Origin: Janthinobacterium silvisoli
GTDB lineage: Bacteria; Pseudomonadota; Gammaproteobacteria; Burkholderiales; Burkholderiaceae_D
Assembly (NCBI RefSeq): GCF_014200725.1
Contig: NZ_JACHCL010000001.1
Span: 434,001 to 498,000, forward strand
Direction of reading: 5' to 3'
DNA: 64,000 nucleotides
The notes under the pieces were generated by a model. The model had not been told where the DNA came from, searched no databases, and saw only the letters and a list, made by a program, of their open reading frames with translations. Below, piece after piece: positions 17,984 to 26,872 of this stretch. A program made the translations under genes and the position numbers. Each line of letters begins with the position of its first letter. Position 1 is the first letter of the stretch.

Positions 17984-18885
17984 ACAGGCATATCAGCCTG
18001 ATACATCTCTTCCATTAAATCGAGAAACACGCGCGTCTTGGCCGGCATCAAACGCCGGCCAGGAAATACGGCCCAGCCCGTCACTCGCGGAAAACGCCAT
18101 TCGGGCAGCACGCGCACCAGTTCGCCCCGTTCCAGATACGGTTTTGCATACCTGTCGGTGCTGGCCGCGATGCCCGTGCCCATGCATGCCATGCGCACCA
18201 GCAATTCCGGCGAATTGGCCAGCAGGCGAACGGGTAAATCACGCTCCCAGCTGGTCTTGCCGCGCGTCAAATTCCAACGCACCATGCCGTGTATGGCGCG
18301 CGGCAAGCTCAGCAAATCGTAGCGGTACAAATCATCGGGATGCTCAGGCAAGCCGTGCAGGCTAGCGTACTGCGGCGAGGCGTAAAGCGACCAGGTGCTG
18401 AAGGCAACCGGGCGTGCAGCCAGGCTGGCATCGTCGGGCAAGGTGCCCATGCGGATGGCCAGGTCAAAATTTTCCGCCAGCAAATCCACCCTCCGCGCCG
18501 ACAAGTCAAGTTCCAGCGAAATGGCCGGATAACGGCGCACGAATTCCGCCAGTACCTGGCGCATCACGGTATCGGCAAAGTCGGCCGGCATGGAAATACG
18601 CAGCAAGCCGCTGGGCCCGGCCTGGCGATGCTGGGTCAGCGCCGCCGCTGCATCCGTTTCCTCGGCCACCTTGCGCGCATGTTCCAGCAGGCTGGCGCCA
18701 AACTCCGTCAGCGCCAGCTTGCGCGTGGTACGCAGCAGCAGCCGTTCACCGAGTTGCGTTTCCAGCTGCGAAATGCGGCGCGACAAGGTCGACTTCGGCA
18801 AGTCCACACGTTCGGCAGCCCGTGAAAAGCTGCCGTTTTCCACCACCCTCGCAAACAGCAGCAAGTCGCCCGGATCGATATTCAT
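17980..18885 (-). CDS. LysR-family transcriptional regulator
   Basis: The 301-residue product has an N-terminal winged helix-turn-helix (LLLFARVVENGSFSRAAERV, then LPKSTLSRRISQLETQLGER) and a C-terminal effector-binding domain of about 200 residues. It is divergent from azoR with 123 bases between starts. LysR proteins usually act on the divergent gene, so it likely controls azoR in response to a quinone, azo or oxidative signal. GGAAGGAAG before the ATG is a strong ribosome site. Confidence 0.9.
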   Translation of the reverse strand: MNIDPGDLLLFARVVENGSFSRAAERVDLPKSTLSRRISQLETQLGERLLLRTTRKLALTEFGASLLEHARKVAEETDAAAALTQHRQAGPSGLLRISMPADFADTVMRQVLAEFVRRYPAISLELDLSARRVDLLAENFDLAIRMGTLPDDASLAARPVAFSTWSLYASPQYASLHGLPEHPDDLYRYDLLSLPRAIHGMVRWNLTRGKTSWERDLPVRLLANSPELLVRMACMGTGIAASTDRYAKPYLERGELVRVLPEWRFPRVTGWAVFPGRRLMPAKTRVFLDLMEEMYQADMPV

Positions 18886-18915
18886 GTTCTTCCTTCCAGC
18901 ATGATTGTTCCACTA

Positions 18916-18972
18916 ATGGACTAATGTTATCCATTTTAACGGCTTCCGGAAGGTTTTTGGGATTGCTATAGT
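18916..18972 (+). promoter_or_regulatory. Putative LysR operator and azoR promoter
   Basis: ATGGA (18916-18920) and TCCAT (18930-18934) form a T-N11-A inverted repeat typical of LysR binding sites. Downstream is a TATAGT -10 (18967-18972) with TTCCGG as a weak -35 seventeen bases before it. A good ribosome site (CCGGAGAAAC) precedes azoR. An operator at about -45 to -65 would suit activation of azoR and self-repression of the regulator; that use is inferred. Confidence 0.55.
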
Positions 18973-19008
18973 TCACCCATCGCAAGACAACTCACCCGGA
19001 GAAACACC

Positions 19009-19608
19009 ATGAACATCCTGCAAATCAATTCCAGCGCCCGCAGCACCGGCTCCGCATCGACCCGCCTGGCTGACGCCATCGTCGCCCGCGTCCGTAACAG
19101 CAAACCTGAAACCACCCTGGTACGCCGCGACCTGGCTGCCGAACCGCACCCCGTACTCGACGAAGCTACCCTGCAGGCACTGTTCACGCCAGCAGACAAA
19201 CGCACGGCCGAACAAGCTGCCCGCATCGCCCAGGACGACGCCCTGATCGCGCAAGTACAAGCGGCCGACGTGATCGTCATCGGCGCACCGATGTACAACT
19301 TCGGCATCACGGTGCAACTGAAAAGCTGGTTCGACGCAATTGCCCGCGCCAACGTCACCTTCAAATACACGGAAAACGGCCCGGTTGGCCTGCTGACCGG
19401 CAAGAAAGTCTACGTGGGCCTGTCGCGCGGCGGCTTGCACCGCGATGGCGTGACGGATAGCCAGGTGCCATTCCTGAACACCATGTTCCGCTTCCTGGGC
19501 ATGACAGACGTGCAATACGTGTACTCGGAAGGCATGGGCATGGGCGCGGACGCCGTGGCCAAGGCACAGGCACTGGCCGATGCAGAGATCAATGCGATTC
19601 TGGTGTAA
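19009..19608 (+). CDS. azoR: FMN-dependent NADH-azoreductase
   Basis: The 199-residue flavodoxin-like protein begins MNILQINSSARSTGSASTRL, the FMN phosphate-binding loop of AzoR. APMYNFGITVQLKSWFDAI and LTGKKVYVGLSRGGLHRDG are the cofactor-side loops of the family. It reduces azo dyes and quinones with NADH in the cytoplasm and is normally part of a thiol/quinone stress response. It is paired with the divergent LysR gene and followed by its own terminator and a pirin gene. Confidence 0.92.
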   Translation: MNILQINSSARSTGSASTRLADAIVARVRNSKPETTLVRRDLAAEPHPVLDEATLQALFTPADKRTAEQAARIAQDDALIAQVQAADVIVIGAPMYNFGITVQLKSWFDAIARANVTFKYTENGPVGLLTGKKVYVGLSRGGLHRDGVTDSQVPFLNTMFRFLGMTDVQYVYSEGMGMGADAVAKAQALADAEINAILV

Positions 19609-19639
19609 GCCAGACCACGCCAGCCCGGCGCATCACAAG

Positions 19640-19663
19640 ACGGCGCAGCATGCGCCGTTTTTT
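19640..19663 (+). terminator. Intrinsic terminator after azoR
   Basis: ACGGCGCA and TGCGCCGT pair around a GCA loop, followed by six T. It lies 31 bases after the azoR stop and just before the pirin ribosome site, so pirin may be expressed by read-through or from its own promoter. Confidence 0.85.
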
Positions 19664-19680
19664 CTTGATTGGAGAAAATC

Positions 19681-20562
19681 ATGAGCGACACCCTCAGCTT
19701 TACACCTGTCAACAAACCGCGCGCCGTCGAACGCGTGCTCGCCGGCCAGTCCGTCATGGATGGCGCCGGCGTCAAGATCAACCGCGTGCTGACGCAGGCG
19801 CTGCAGCGCCGCCTCGACCCTTTTTTGATGCTCGACAATCTGGCCAGCGACCAGCCGAACGACTACCTCGCCGGCTTTCCCGCCCATCCGCACCGGGGCC
19901 TGGAAACCGTGTCCTATATGGTGGCAGGCCGCATGCGCCACCGCGACAGCGCCGGCCATGAAGGCTTGCTGGCCACCGGCGGCGTGCAATGGATGACGGC
20001 CGGCAGCGGCGTGCAGCATTCGGAAATGCCGGAACAGGAAGAAGGCGTGATGGAAGGTTTTCAGTTGTGGCTGAACCTGCCAGCGCGCGACAAGATGTGC
20101 AAGCCCTGGTACCGCGATTTTGCCAGCGAAGACATTCCCCGCTACACAATGGACGACGGCGTGACGGTGCAAGTAATCGCCGGCCACAGCCATGGCGTGA
20201 CGGGCGCCATGCAGCGCGCCGTGACGGAACCGGTCTACCTCGATATCGACTTGCCGGCCGGCAGCAGCTTCGACCAGCCTTTGCCAGCAGGCCATAACGC
20301 CTTTTTGTACGCGTTTCGCGGCGAAGTGCAAGTCGATGGCAAGTCCGTGCCAAACCAACGCATGGCGATTCTGGCCAATACGCCAGAGGCCGACGGCGTG
20401 CGCATCACGGCGCCTGCAGGCGGCCGCGTAATCCTGGTCGCCGGCAAACCCCTAAATGAGCCTATCGCCCAGTACGGTCCCTTCGTGATGAACACCCAGG
20501 CAGAAATCTTTCAGGCGGTGCAGGATTTCCGCGAAGGAAAGTTTGGCCAAACGACGGCTTGA
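19681..20562 (+). CDS. Pirin family protein
   Basis: The 293-residue bicupin has the pirin N-terminal metal site in FPAHPHRGLETVSYMVAGRM (His-x-His, later Glu), then GSGVQHSEMPEQEEG with a further His. The C-terminal cupin contains GHSHGVTGAMQR. Bacterial pirins can act as quercetin dioxygenases or as redox and protein-binding regulators. The neighbouring azoR suggests a role in quinone or flavonoid stress, which is an inference. ATG 19681 has GGAGAAAATC before it. Confidence 0.9.
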   Translation: MSDTLSFTPVNKPRAVERVLAGQSVMDGAGVKINRVLTQALQRRLDPFLMLDNLASDQPNDYLAGFPAHPHRGLETVSYMVAGRMRHRDSAGHEGLLATGGVQWMTAGSGVQHSEMPEQEEGVMEGFQLWLNLPARDKMCKPWYRDFASEDIPRYTMDDGVTVQVIAGHSHGVTGAMQRAVTEPVYLDIDLPAGSSFDQPLPAGHNAFLYAFRGEVQVDGKSVPNQRMAILANTPEADGVRITAPAGGRVILVAGKPLNEPIAQYGPFVMNTQAEIFQAVQDFREGKFGQTTA

Positions 20563-20581
20563 TCAGTGGACGTCAGGCAAG

Positions 20582-20609
20582 GCAGCCGCAGTACAGTGCG
20601 GCTGCTTTT
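20582..20609 (+). terminator. Intrinsic terminator after pirin
   Basis: GCAGCCGCA pairs with TGCGGCTGC over a six-base loop and is followed by TTTT. It lies 20 bases after the pirin stop. Confidence 0.75.
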
Positions 20610-20648
20610 CCATTACACTGGGAGCAAGATCATTCTCCCTAGCATGCC

Positions 20649-21629
20649 ATGTCCGCACCCCACGATAGCCACCATCACGACGACCACCAAAGCGGTGCCC
20701 ATCTGCACGCACACTTACAAGGCGATGCCAAGCATACGCACTCATTTGAGGGTCGCAAGCAGCGCACCCTGGCCTGGGCACTGGGGTTGACGATCTTTTT
20801 TGCCGGCGTGGAAGTGGTTGCCGGTTTCATTTCCAATTCGCTGGCCCTGATTTCCGATGCGGGCCATATGGTGACAGACGCGGCGGCCCTGGGCCTGGCC
20901 TTGCTGGCCCAAATCATCGCGCGCCGCCCACCCTCCCCGCGCCACTCCTTCGGTTTCGGCCGCGCCGAAGCGCTGGCCGCCTTCGTCAATGGCTTGCTGA
21001 TGCTGTGCGTGGTCAGCTGGATCTGCTACGAAGCGGTGCTGCGCTTTTCCACCCCGCAAGATGTGCACGGTGAAATGGTGTTCGTGGTCGCCAGCATCGG
21101 CCTGGCGATCAACCTGGTGGTGGCCTGGGTGCTGTCGAAAGACCAGCAAAGCGTCAACACGCGCGCCGCGCTGGTGCACGTGATGGGCGACTTGCTGGGC
21201 TCGGTAGCCGCCATCGTGGCTGGCGTCGTGATCTACTTTACGGGCTGGATGCAGATCGACCCGCTGCTCTCGGTATTAGTCTCCCTGCTGATCCTCAAAT
21301 CCACATTCGGCGTGCTGCGCGACTCTTACCACTTCCTGATGGAAGGCGTGCCGCACGAAATCGACTACATCACCGTCGGTAATGACGTGGAACAAATCGA
21401 CGGCGTCAAATCCGTGCACGACCTGCACGTATGGGACATGTCACCTGGCCAGCCCGCCCTGATCGGCCACGTGGAAATCGAACACCTCGACCACTGGCCC
21501 ACCGTCTTGCGCGCGATCAAAAAAATGCTGCTGGCCAAACACGGCATCGACCATATCACCTTGCAGCCGGAAACGGCGACCATGGCGGGGCTGCATCAGG
21601 ATGATCAGACGCACGGGACATTGTCTTGA
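20649..21629 (+). CDS. Cation diffusion facilitator (zinc/cobalt exporter type)
   Basis: The 326-residue product starts with a His-rich cytoplasmic tail (SHHHDDHQSGAHLHAHLQ), followed by six predicted membrane helices. Helix II has SDAGHMVTDAAA, giving the Asp/His pair of the central metal site, as in ZitB/CzcD zinc transporters. The C-terminal cytoplasmic domain of about 90 residues contains VHDLHVWDMSPG, the dimer metal-binding region. It exports Zn2+ (possibly Co or Cd) with proton exchange. The STAND-nuclease gene begins 25 bases downstream on the same strand. Confidence 0.92.
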   Translation: MSAPHDSHHHDDHQSGAHLHAHLQGDAKHTHSFEGRKQRTLAWALGLTIFFAGVEVVAGFISNSLALISDAGHMVTDAAALGLALLAQIIARRPPSPRHSFGFGRAEALAAFVNGLLMLCVVSWICYEAVLRFSTPQDVHGEMVFVVASIGLAINLVVAWVLSKDQQSVNTRAALVHVMGDLLGSVAAIVAGVVIYFTGWMQIDPLLSVLVSLLILKSTFGVLRDSYHFLMEGVPHEIDYITVGNDVEQIDGVKSVHDLHVWDMSPGQPALIGHVEIEHLDHWPTVLRAIKKMLLAKHGIDHITLQPETATMAGLHQDDQTHGTLS

Positions 21630-21654
21630 GATTAGCTGAAAGAGCAGGCATTTA

Positions 21655-24600
21655 ATGACGGATAACGACTTGCTGGAACATAAAGCCATCATCCGCACAC
21701 TTTGGTGGGACAAGGACGAAAATGTCAGAGTATCCCTTACCCAAGCTGACCTTGTTGAACGCAGCGAACCCATCATCAGCCTTGGCGAAGCCGGTATGGG
21801 AAAATCCTATCTGCTGGAATGGCTCGCCAAGACGCCAGGCTATGCGCGTTGTACCGCCCGCCAGCTCATTAATCGTCCTAAACCGCAAACGCTACTTGGC
21901 GACGCAAGGGTTTTGCTCATTGACGCACTGGACGAAGTCAGCACCCAGCAGGGTGGAGATGCAGTAGACCAGGTGCTGCGCAAATTAGGCGAACTCGAGT
22001 ACCCTACTTTTATGCTGTCATGTCGCGTGGCAGATTGGCGTAGCGCGACTGGCGTGGAGACAATCAAGGAGCAATATGAAGAAAAGCCGCTGGAACTGCA
22101 CCTTGCCCCCTTCAGCGATGAAGATGCAATCGATTTTCTTGGCAGCAGGCTAGGCAACGATACCGCTCGGACAGTAATCGAACATTTCAATACACGCAAT
22201 TTGCACGGCCTGCTCGGCAATCCCCAAACATTGGAAATGATCGTCAAGGTTGCCAACAAGGGGCCATTGCCAGAGACGCGTGGCGCCCTATTCGCTAGTG
22301 CCATCGACGTATTACTGGAACATAAAGATACCAAACAAGCTAGCCAGCCCGCGAAAGAAGTTGGACTCGATGCCGCTGGCGCAGCTTTTGCAGGATTAAT
22401 CCTGACTGGTAGCGAAGCTTTGGTACGGAAGGCGGCCGCGAACGTGGCCGAAGGCGAGCTATTACTTGCCGACACCTCCCTCCTCCCAGGCGCCAAGGAA
22501 ATCGAAGCGGTACTCGGTACACGGCTATTCAAGGCCGATGGCACAGATCGCTTCAGCTACTGGCATCGCCGCATCGGCGAGTTTCTGGCCGCGCGCTGGC
22601 TGGCAAAAAATGCCAACACGCAACGCAAACGCAGACGCCTGCTTGCATTGTTCCACAATCATGGCCTGGTGCCGGCAAACCTCCGTGGACTGCATGCATG
22701 GCTCGCTTGCGAACCATCGCTTGCAATGCAAGTGATTGCAGCAGATCCCATGGGGGTTATCGAATATGGCGACGCCGATGACATCTCGCTTGAGCAGGCA
22801 CGTGCTCTGATCAGCGCACTGAAACGCCTAGCCGCAGACAACCCTAATTTTCGCGACTGGGGAGAGTATTCAGTGCGCGGCATCGTTCAAGCAGAGCTCG
22901 TGAGCGAGGTGCGCGAGCTGATCACAGACCCTGATACGCCCTTCGGCCTGCGGCTACTGGTACTTGAATCAATAAAGGGAGCCAAGATTGCTCCAGAGCT
23001 CACAAATGAACTACGCATGCTCGTGCTGGACGATAGTGCTTTCTTTGCAAATAGAAGCGCTGCAGCCAAGACCCTTGTGGGGTTGTCAGCCAATGAGGAT
23101 TGGGCAGGTATTTTACGCACTCTGCATGGGTATGAGAACGATCTTTCAATTCGACTGGCTATAGAAATAAGCAACAAAATCGGCTATGCCGATCTGGATG
23201 ATGAGTTAATTGTAGACCTTGTCATCAGTCATACGCAGATTAACAATCATACAGTTGGTATATTAACGCGTATGCAGGAATACTTACCGGTATCACGTCT
23301 TGAAGGGATTCTTGATCGCCTTATTTCCTCAGTTGCAAAGCTAGAAAAACCGGATGAGCCTCATGGCATGCATGACATAGCTGACTTTGCAGTTCATCTG
23401 ATTGTCAGGCGCATCACTGCTGGCGGTGTTTCGGCTGAAAGTCTTTGGTCATGGATAGAACCGTTCGACTATTGGAGCGGTTATCAAAAAAATATGCGCC
23501 GGCAATTAGATGAGCTTATTCGAAATGACGCTTCCTTACGCCATGCGGTTCAACGTCTCGTGCTATTAGAAAAAAGCAATACTGAATCCATCGCAAGAAG
23601 AGCATTTTTCCTACGTAGAAAGTCGAGCAGCTTTTTGTCAACGTCTGGCGACATTATTGCTTTACTGAAGGAGCTCGATGCAGTAAACCGCCGCGATGAG
23701 CGCTGGCGCAGTATCATTAGTCTCGTCGATTGGCAAGGCGAAACTGGCATTGAAATCCGAAAAGCAGCCCTACCTTTCGCAGCACACAGACGTGATTTGC
23801 AAGCCTGGATAAATAAACCCAGAATATCTCAACTGGAAAAACTGCAAGCCCTCAATAAGAAGCTGGAACGTCGTCAGCAAAAAAAAAGGGCCGTCAAATA
23901 TGCTGAACATCGCCGAAATTTCACTACTCACATTTCTCAGATGCGTTTAGGTGAGAGCAATAGGTTGATTTCTCCCGCCAAGGCATATCTCAATTTATTC
24001 AACGATCTTGACAGATCTATACCTGCCCATAAACGCATCACTTATTGGCTAGGGGATGAACTGGCTAATGCTGCGTATAACGGTTTTGAGACGTTTCTCA
24101 CACGAGCCACTCCCTCTCCAAGTGCCACAGAGATTAGTAATTCGCATGCACAAAACCGGCACTGGGAGTCTGCGTATATCATCGTTGTCGCGCTAGCCGA
24201 GCGTTTTCGACAAGGTATTAGTTTTGACGATCTATCTGACGAACGATTGATGGCAGGTTTTTTTGAATTACGGCGCAGTCCAGCAGAGGGAGATGCCGGT
24301 ATCGATGGCTTGGAAAAAGCGCTAGAAACTACGCTCCATCAGCGCGGTGCGTGGAGCGCCGCCATGCGTTTGTATTACGAACCCCAGTTTGATGCACAGC
24401 TGACCTACGTCGATAAACTACATCCCCTGATGCATGATGATCAACATAGTGCTATCGCAACTGAGCTCGCTGCGGATTGGCTGAAGCGCTTCCCTCGGAT
24501 GCCTCAGGCGCCAGAACTGGAACTGATGACGCATCTTCTTCGTTCGGGAGAGTCGGATAAATTACGCCAGGCAAAAGAACGCTTCACAGACATACAGGAC

Positions 24601-25608
24601 GAGGAACACCGCCGTAACTGGGATGCAATTGGCTTACTGATCGATTTTGAACAGACTGTAGCGCGGCTTGAAACTTCTACGGTTGAGCAAGATTTGCTGT
24701 GGAATCTAAAACACCTCATCAGCGAAGGCACAGCGAATGGTATCCATATCGCATTGAGTCCGTCACAATCTGAATGGATCATCACCACTTTCCGAGTATG
24801 CTGGCCACGCGCTCCTTATCCAACCGGTGGTTTTTCTGGAAACAAGAATGCCTGGGATGCCAGTGATCATCTGATTTACCTTATCCGGCGCCTTGGCAGC
24901 GATGCCAGCAACGAAGCGATTGCCTCGCTCCAGCGCCTGAAAAGCACAACGGATGACGGCTACACTGAAACGATCAAATACGTCGCCTCCGAGCAAGCAC
25001 GCCTTCGCGTGGAGGTCGCATATGCCCCACCGACGCTCGCAGCAATTCATGCCATCGCTCTCGATAGTGCACCGTTGAACACCGCTGATCTGCGAACATT
25101 TATGATGGAAGAGCTGGCGGTCGTGCAAGCAAAAATCAAGAGCGACGATGCGGAATCATGGCGGGGCTTCTACAAGAACAGCACGGCAGGAGATGAGGAA
25201 TGGTGCCGGGATCATTTGCTCGGACTGTTGCGCCAAGGCTCAGAAGGAATCGTGCTCGAACCCGAAAGCCATGTTGCAGCCGACAAGGAGGTCGACATCA
25301 CATGTTCCGTGGGTACGCTGCGCATTCCAATCGAGATCAAGGGGCAATGGCATCCGAAACTTTGGCATGGTGCAGATAGGCAACTCGATGCACTTTATAC
25401 GCCAGACTGGCGCGCAAATGGCCATGGCATTTATTTGGTGCTGTGGTTCGGTGCAGGACAGCCGGAGAACAAGAGCCTGCAGAGTCGCGGGCGCTCCAAA
25501 CAGCAAGCTCAAAATCCGGAGGCGCTTTGCCAGATGCTCACAGCCTCCAGCAAGGCGGCATCCGAAGGGCGCGTCGAGATTTTTGTGCTGGACTTGACGC
25601 GCCCGTAG
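21655..25608 (+). CDS. STAND/NACHT-type NTPase with C-terminal PD-(D/E)XK nuclease-like domain; candidate defence protein
   Basis: The 1317-residue protein opens almost directly with an NTPase. Walker A is GEAGMGKS (residues 44-51), Walker B VLLIDALDEV (86-95), and a sensor Arg lies in LSCRVADWRS. A NACHT-like end follows in FSYWHRRIGEFLAARWL (about residues 298-314). Residues about 330-1150 are helical, probably HEAT/TPR-like repeats. Near the C-terminus D1214 (VDIT) stands 13 residues before E1227-I-K1229 (IPIEIKGQW), the PD-(D/E)XK metal-site spacing. Known bacterial NACHT/Avs proteins sense phage and switch on an attached effector, usually N-terminal; here it would be C-terminal. The gene is AT-richer than its neighbours, most clearly in its centre, which suggests horizontal origin. 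The ribosome site is weak. The domain call is strong; the defence role is inferred. Confidence 0.8.
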   Translation: MTDNDLLEHKAIIRTLWWDKDENVRVSLTQADLVERSEPIISLGEAGMGKSYLLEWLAKTPGYARCTARQLINRPKPQTLLGDARVLLIDALDEVSTQQGGDAVDQVLRKLGELEYPTFMLSCRVADWRSATGVETIKEQYEEKPLELHLAPFSDEDAIDFLGSRLGNDTARTVIEHFNTRNLHGLLGNPQTLEMIVKVANKGPLPETRGALFASAIDVLLEHKDTKQASQPAKEVGLDAAGAAFAGLILTGSEALVRKAAANVAEGELLLADTSLLPGAKEIEAVLGTRLFKADGTDRFSYWHRRIGEFLAARWLAKNANTQRKRRRLLALFHNHGLVPANLRGLHAWLACEPSLAMQVIAADPMGVIEYGDADDISLEQARALISALKRLAADNPNFRDWGEYSVRGIVQAELVSEVRELITDPDTPFGLRLLVLESIKGAKIAPELTNELRMLVLDDSAFFANRSAAAKTLVGLSANEDWAGILRTLHGYENDLSIRLAIEISNKIGYADLDDELIVDLVISHTQINNHTVGILTRMQEYLPVSRLEGILDRLISSVAKLEKPDEPHGMHDIADFAVHLIVRRITAGGVSAESLWSWIEPFDYWSGYQKNMRRQLDELIRNDASLRHAVQRLVLLEKSNTESIARRAFFLRRKSSSFLSTSGDIIALLKELDAVNRRDERWRSIISLVDWQGETGIEIRKAALPFAAHRRDLQAWINKPRISQLEKLQALNKKLERRQQKKRAVKYAEHRRNFTTHISQMRLGESNRLISPAKAYLNLFNDLDRSIPAHKRITYWLGDELANAAYNGFETFLTRATPSPSATEISNSHAQNRHWESAYIIVVALAERFRQGISFDDLSDERLMAGFFELRRSPAEGDAGIDGLEKALETTLHQRGAWSAAMRLYYEPQFDAQLTYVDKLHPLMHDDQHSAIATELAADWLKRFPRMPQAPELELMTHLLRSGESDKLRQAKERFTDIQDEEHRRNWDAIGLLIDFEQTVARLETSTVEQDLLWNLKHLISEGTANGIHIALSPSQSEWIITTFRVCWPRAPYPTGGFSGNKNAWDASDHLIYLIRRLGSDASNEAIASLQRLKSTTDDGYTETIKYVASEQARLRVEVAYAPPTLAAIHAIALDSAPLNTADLRTFMMEELAVVQAKIKSDDAESWRGFYKNSTAGDEEWCRDHLLGLLRQGSEGIVLEPESHVAADKEVDITCSVGTLRIPIEIKGQWHPKLWHGADRQLDALYTPDWRANGHGIYLVLWFGAGQPENKSLQSRGRSKQQAQNPEALCQMLTASSKAASEGRVEIFVLDLTRP

Positions 25609-25624
25609 GAAGACAGGATATATT

Positions 25625-25643
25625 GGGCCGGCGGCCCGTTCTT
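25625..25643. terminator. Weak hairpin between convergent genes
   Basis: GGGCC and GGCCC pair over a GGC loop, followed by GTTCTT. It sits between the STAND gene stop and the ampC stop. The T-run is poor, so it may be only a weak terminator. Confidence 0.35.
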
Positions 25644-25644
25644 A

Positions 25645-26841
25645 TTACGGTTTATCCAGCTGCTCCAGTATCCGATACGCCACCGTCACCCGTTCCGCGC
25701 CGGGATATCCACGGTTAGCCAGGATGACGATGCCCGTCTGCTTGCCCGGGCTGTACAGTACATAAGCGCCAAAGCCGCCCGTCGATCCTGTCTTGTGGAT
25801 CAGCACATCGGTTTGTGGCGGCAATGGCGGTGTGATGCTGGTGGCGGGATTGCTTTCAAAGACGATTTTGTCATCCACGCTGGTCAGCAGTCCCGGCAAT
25901 TTTGATGATGCAGGGAATTGCTCCCACACCAAATCCTGTGTCAGTGCCCCTACTTTGAAGTAAGCCGTTTGCGTTGCCCTGACTGCCTCTTGCAAAGGAG
26001 CGCCGAATTTAACGAGGCCCAGATTGGCATCGACAAAACGCAGCAAGTCGGAGGCCGTGGTCTTGACGCCATACGCTTCGTCCGCCAGCACGTCGGGATT
26101 CACCCGTACAGGCTGATTGCGGCCGTTATAACCCTGGGCGTAATGCTGCATTTGCGCTGGTGGCACGTTGATGTAGCTGTGGGTCATGCCCAGTGCGGGG
26201 AATAATTGCTGTTCCATCGCTTGGGCAAAAGTTGTACCCAGGCTGTTGGCGGTGACGATACCCAGCAAGCCTATGCCCAGGTTCGAATAGGTTCGGTGCG
26301 TGCCAGCAGCATCGGCAGGTTTCCATTGCTTGAAATACGTCATCAACTGCGCTTCGTTCTTGATTGCATCAGGCACTTGCATGGGGAAGTTGCCGGCCGT
26401 GTGCGTGGCCAGGTTGATCAGGCTGACATGATCAAAGCTGCTGCCGCGCAAATATGGCAAGTGCTGGCTGACGCTGTCTGTCAGCGCCAGCTTGCCCTGG
26501 GCTTGCGCGTAGGTCGTCAAGGTCACGGCCAGGGTCTTGCTGACCGAACCGATTTCAAACAGGGTGTCATTGTTGACGGTTTGTCCCGTTTCGCGCGAGG
26601 CCAGGCCGTAATTGAAAACATAGTGTTTGCCATGGTCCGTAATGGCCACGGCCATGCCCGGCACGCCGTATTGCTTCATCAGCGGCGCAATGAGTTGATC
26701 CACCGTCGCTTTCAGCTGTGCTTGCTTTTCCTGCGCCCCCTGCTGTTGCGGCAAGCTCTTGAGAGCGGGCTCAGCAGCATGTACGGCCGATAGCGAGGCG
26801 AAGCTAGCCAGCGCCCCCATGATGATGTGGCGAAAATTCAT
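25645..26841 (-). CDS. ampC: Class C beta-lactamase (AmpC type)
   Basis: The 398-residue product has a signal peptide (MNFRHIIMGALASFASLSAV, then HAAEP). The three class C motifs are present: S-x-x-K in GSVSKTLAV, YSN in RTYSNLGIG, and KTG in IHKTGSTGGFG. It is a periplasmic serine beta-lactamase acting mainly on cephalosporins and penicillins. The ATG at 26841 has AAAGGATTTGT before it, and an upstream in-frame extension lacks signal-peptide character. It follows the blaR1-like gene by 31 bases in the same direction, so both probably form an operon. No ampR is adjacent. A generic serine-hydrolase role is unlikely given the full motif set. Confidence 0.9.
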   Translation of the reverse strand: MNFRHIIMGALASFASLSAVHAAEPALKSLPQQQGAQEKQAQLKATVDQLIAPLMKQYGVPGMAVAITDHGKHYVFNYGLASRETGQTVNNDTLFEIGSVSKTLAVTLTTYAQAQGKLALTDSVSQHLPYLRGSSFDHVSLINLATHTAGNFPMQVPDAIKNEAQLMTYFKQWKPADAAGTHRTYSNLGIGLLGIVTANSLGTTFAQAMEQQLFPALGMTHSYINVPPAQMQHYAQGYNGRNQPVRVNPDVLADEAYGVKTTASDLLRFVDANLGLVKFGAPLQEAVRATQTAYFKVGALTQDLVWEQFPASSKLPGLLTSVDDKIVFESNPATSITPPLPPQTDVLIHKTGSTGGFGAYVLYSPGKQTGIVILANRGYPGAERVTVAYRILEQLDKP

Positions 26842-26872
26842 ACAAATCCTTTGTGGTGTGGTAAAAAAATGC

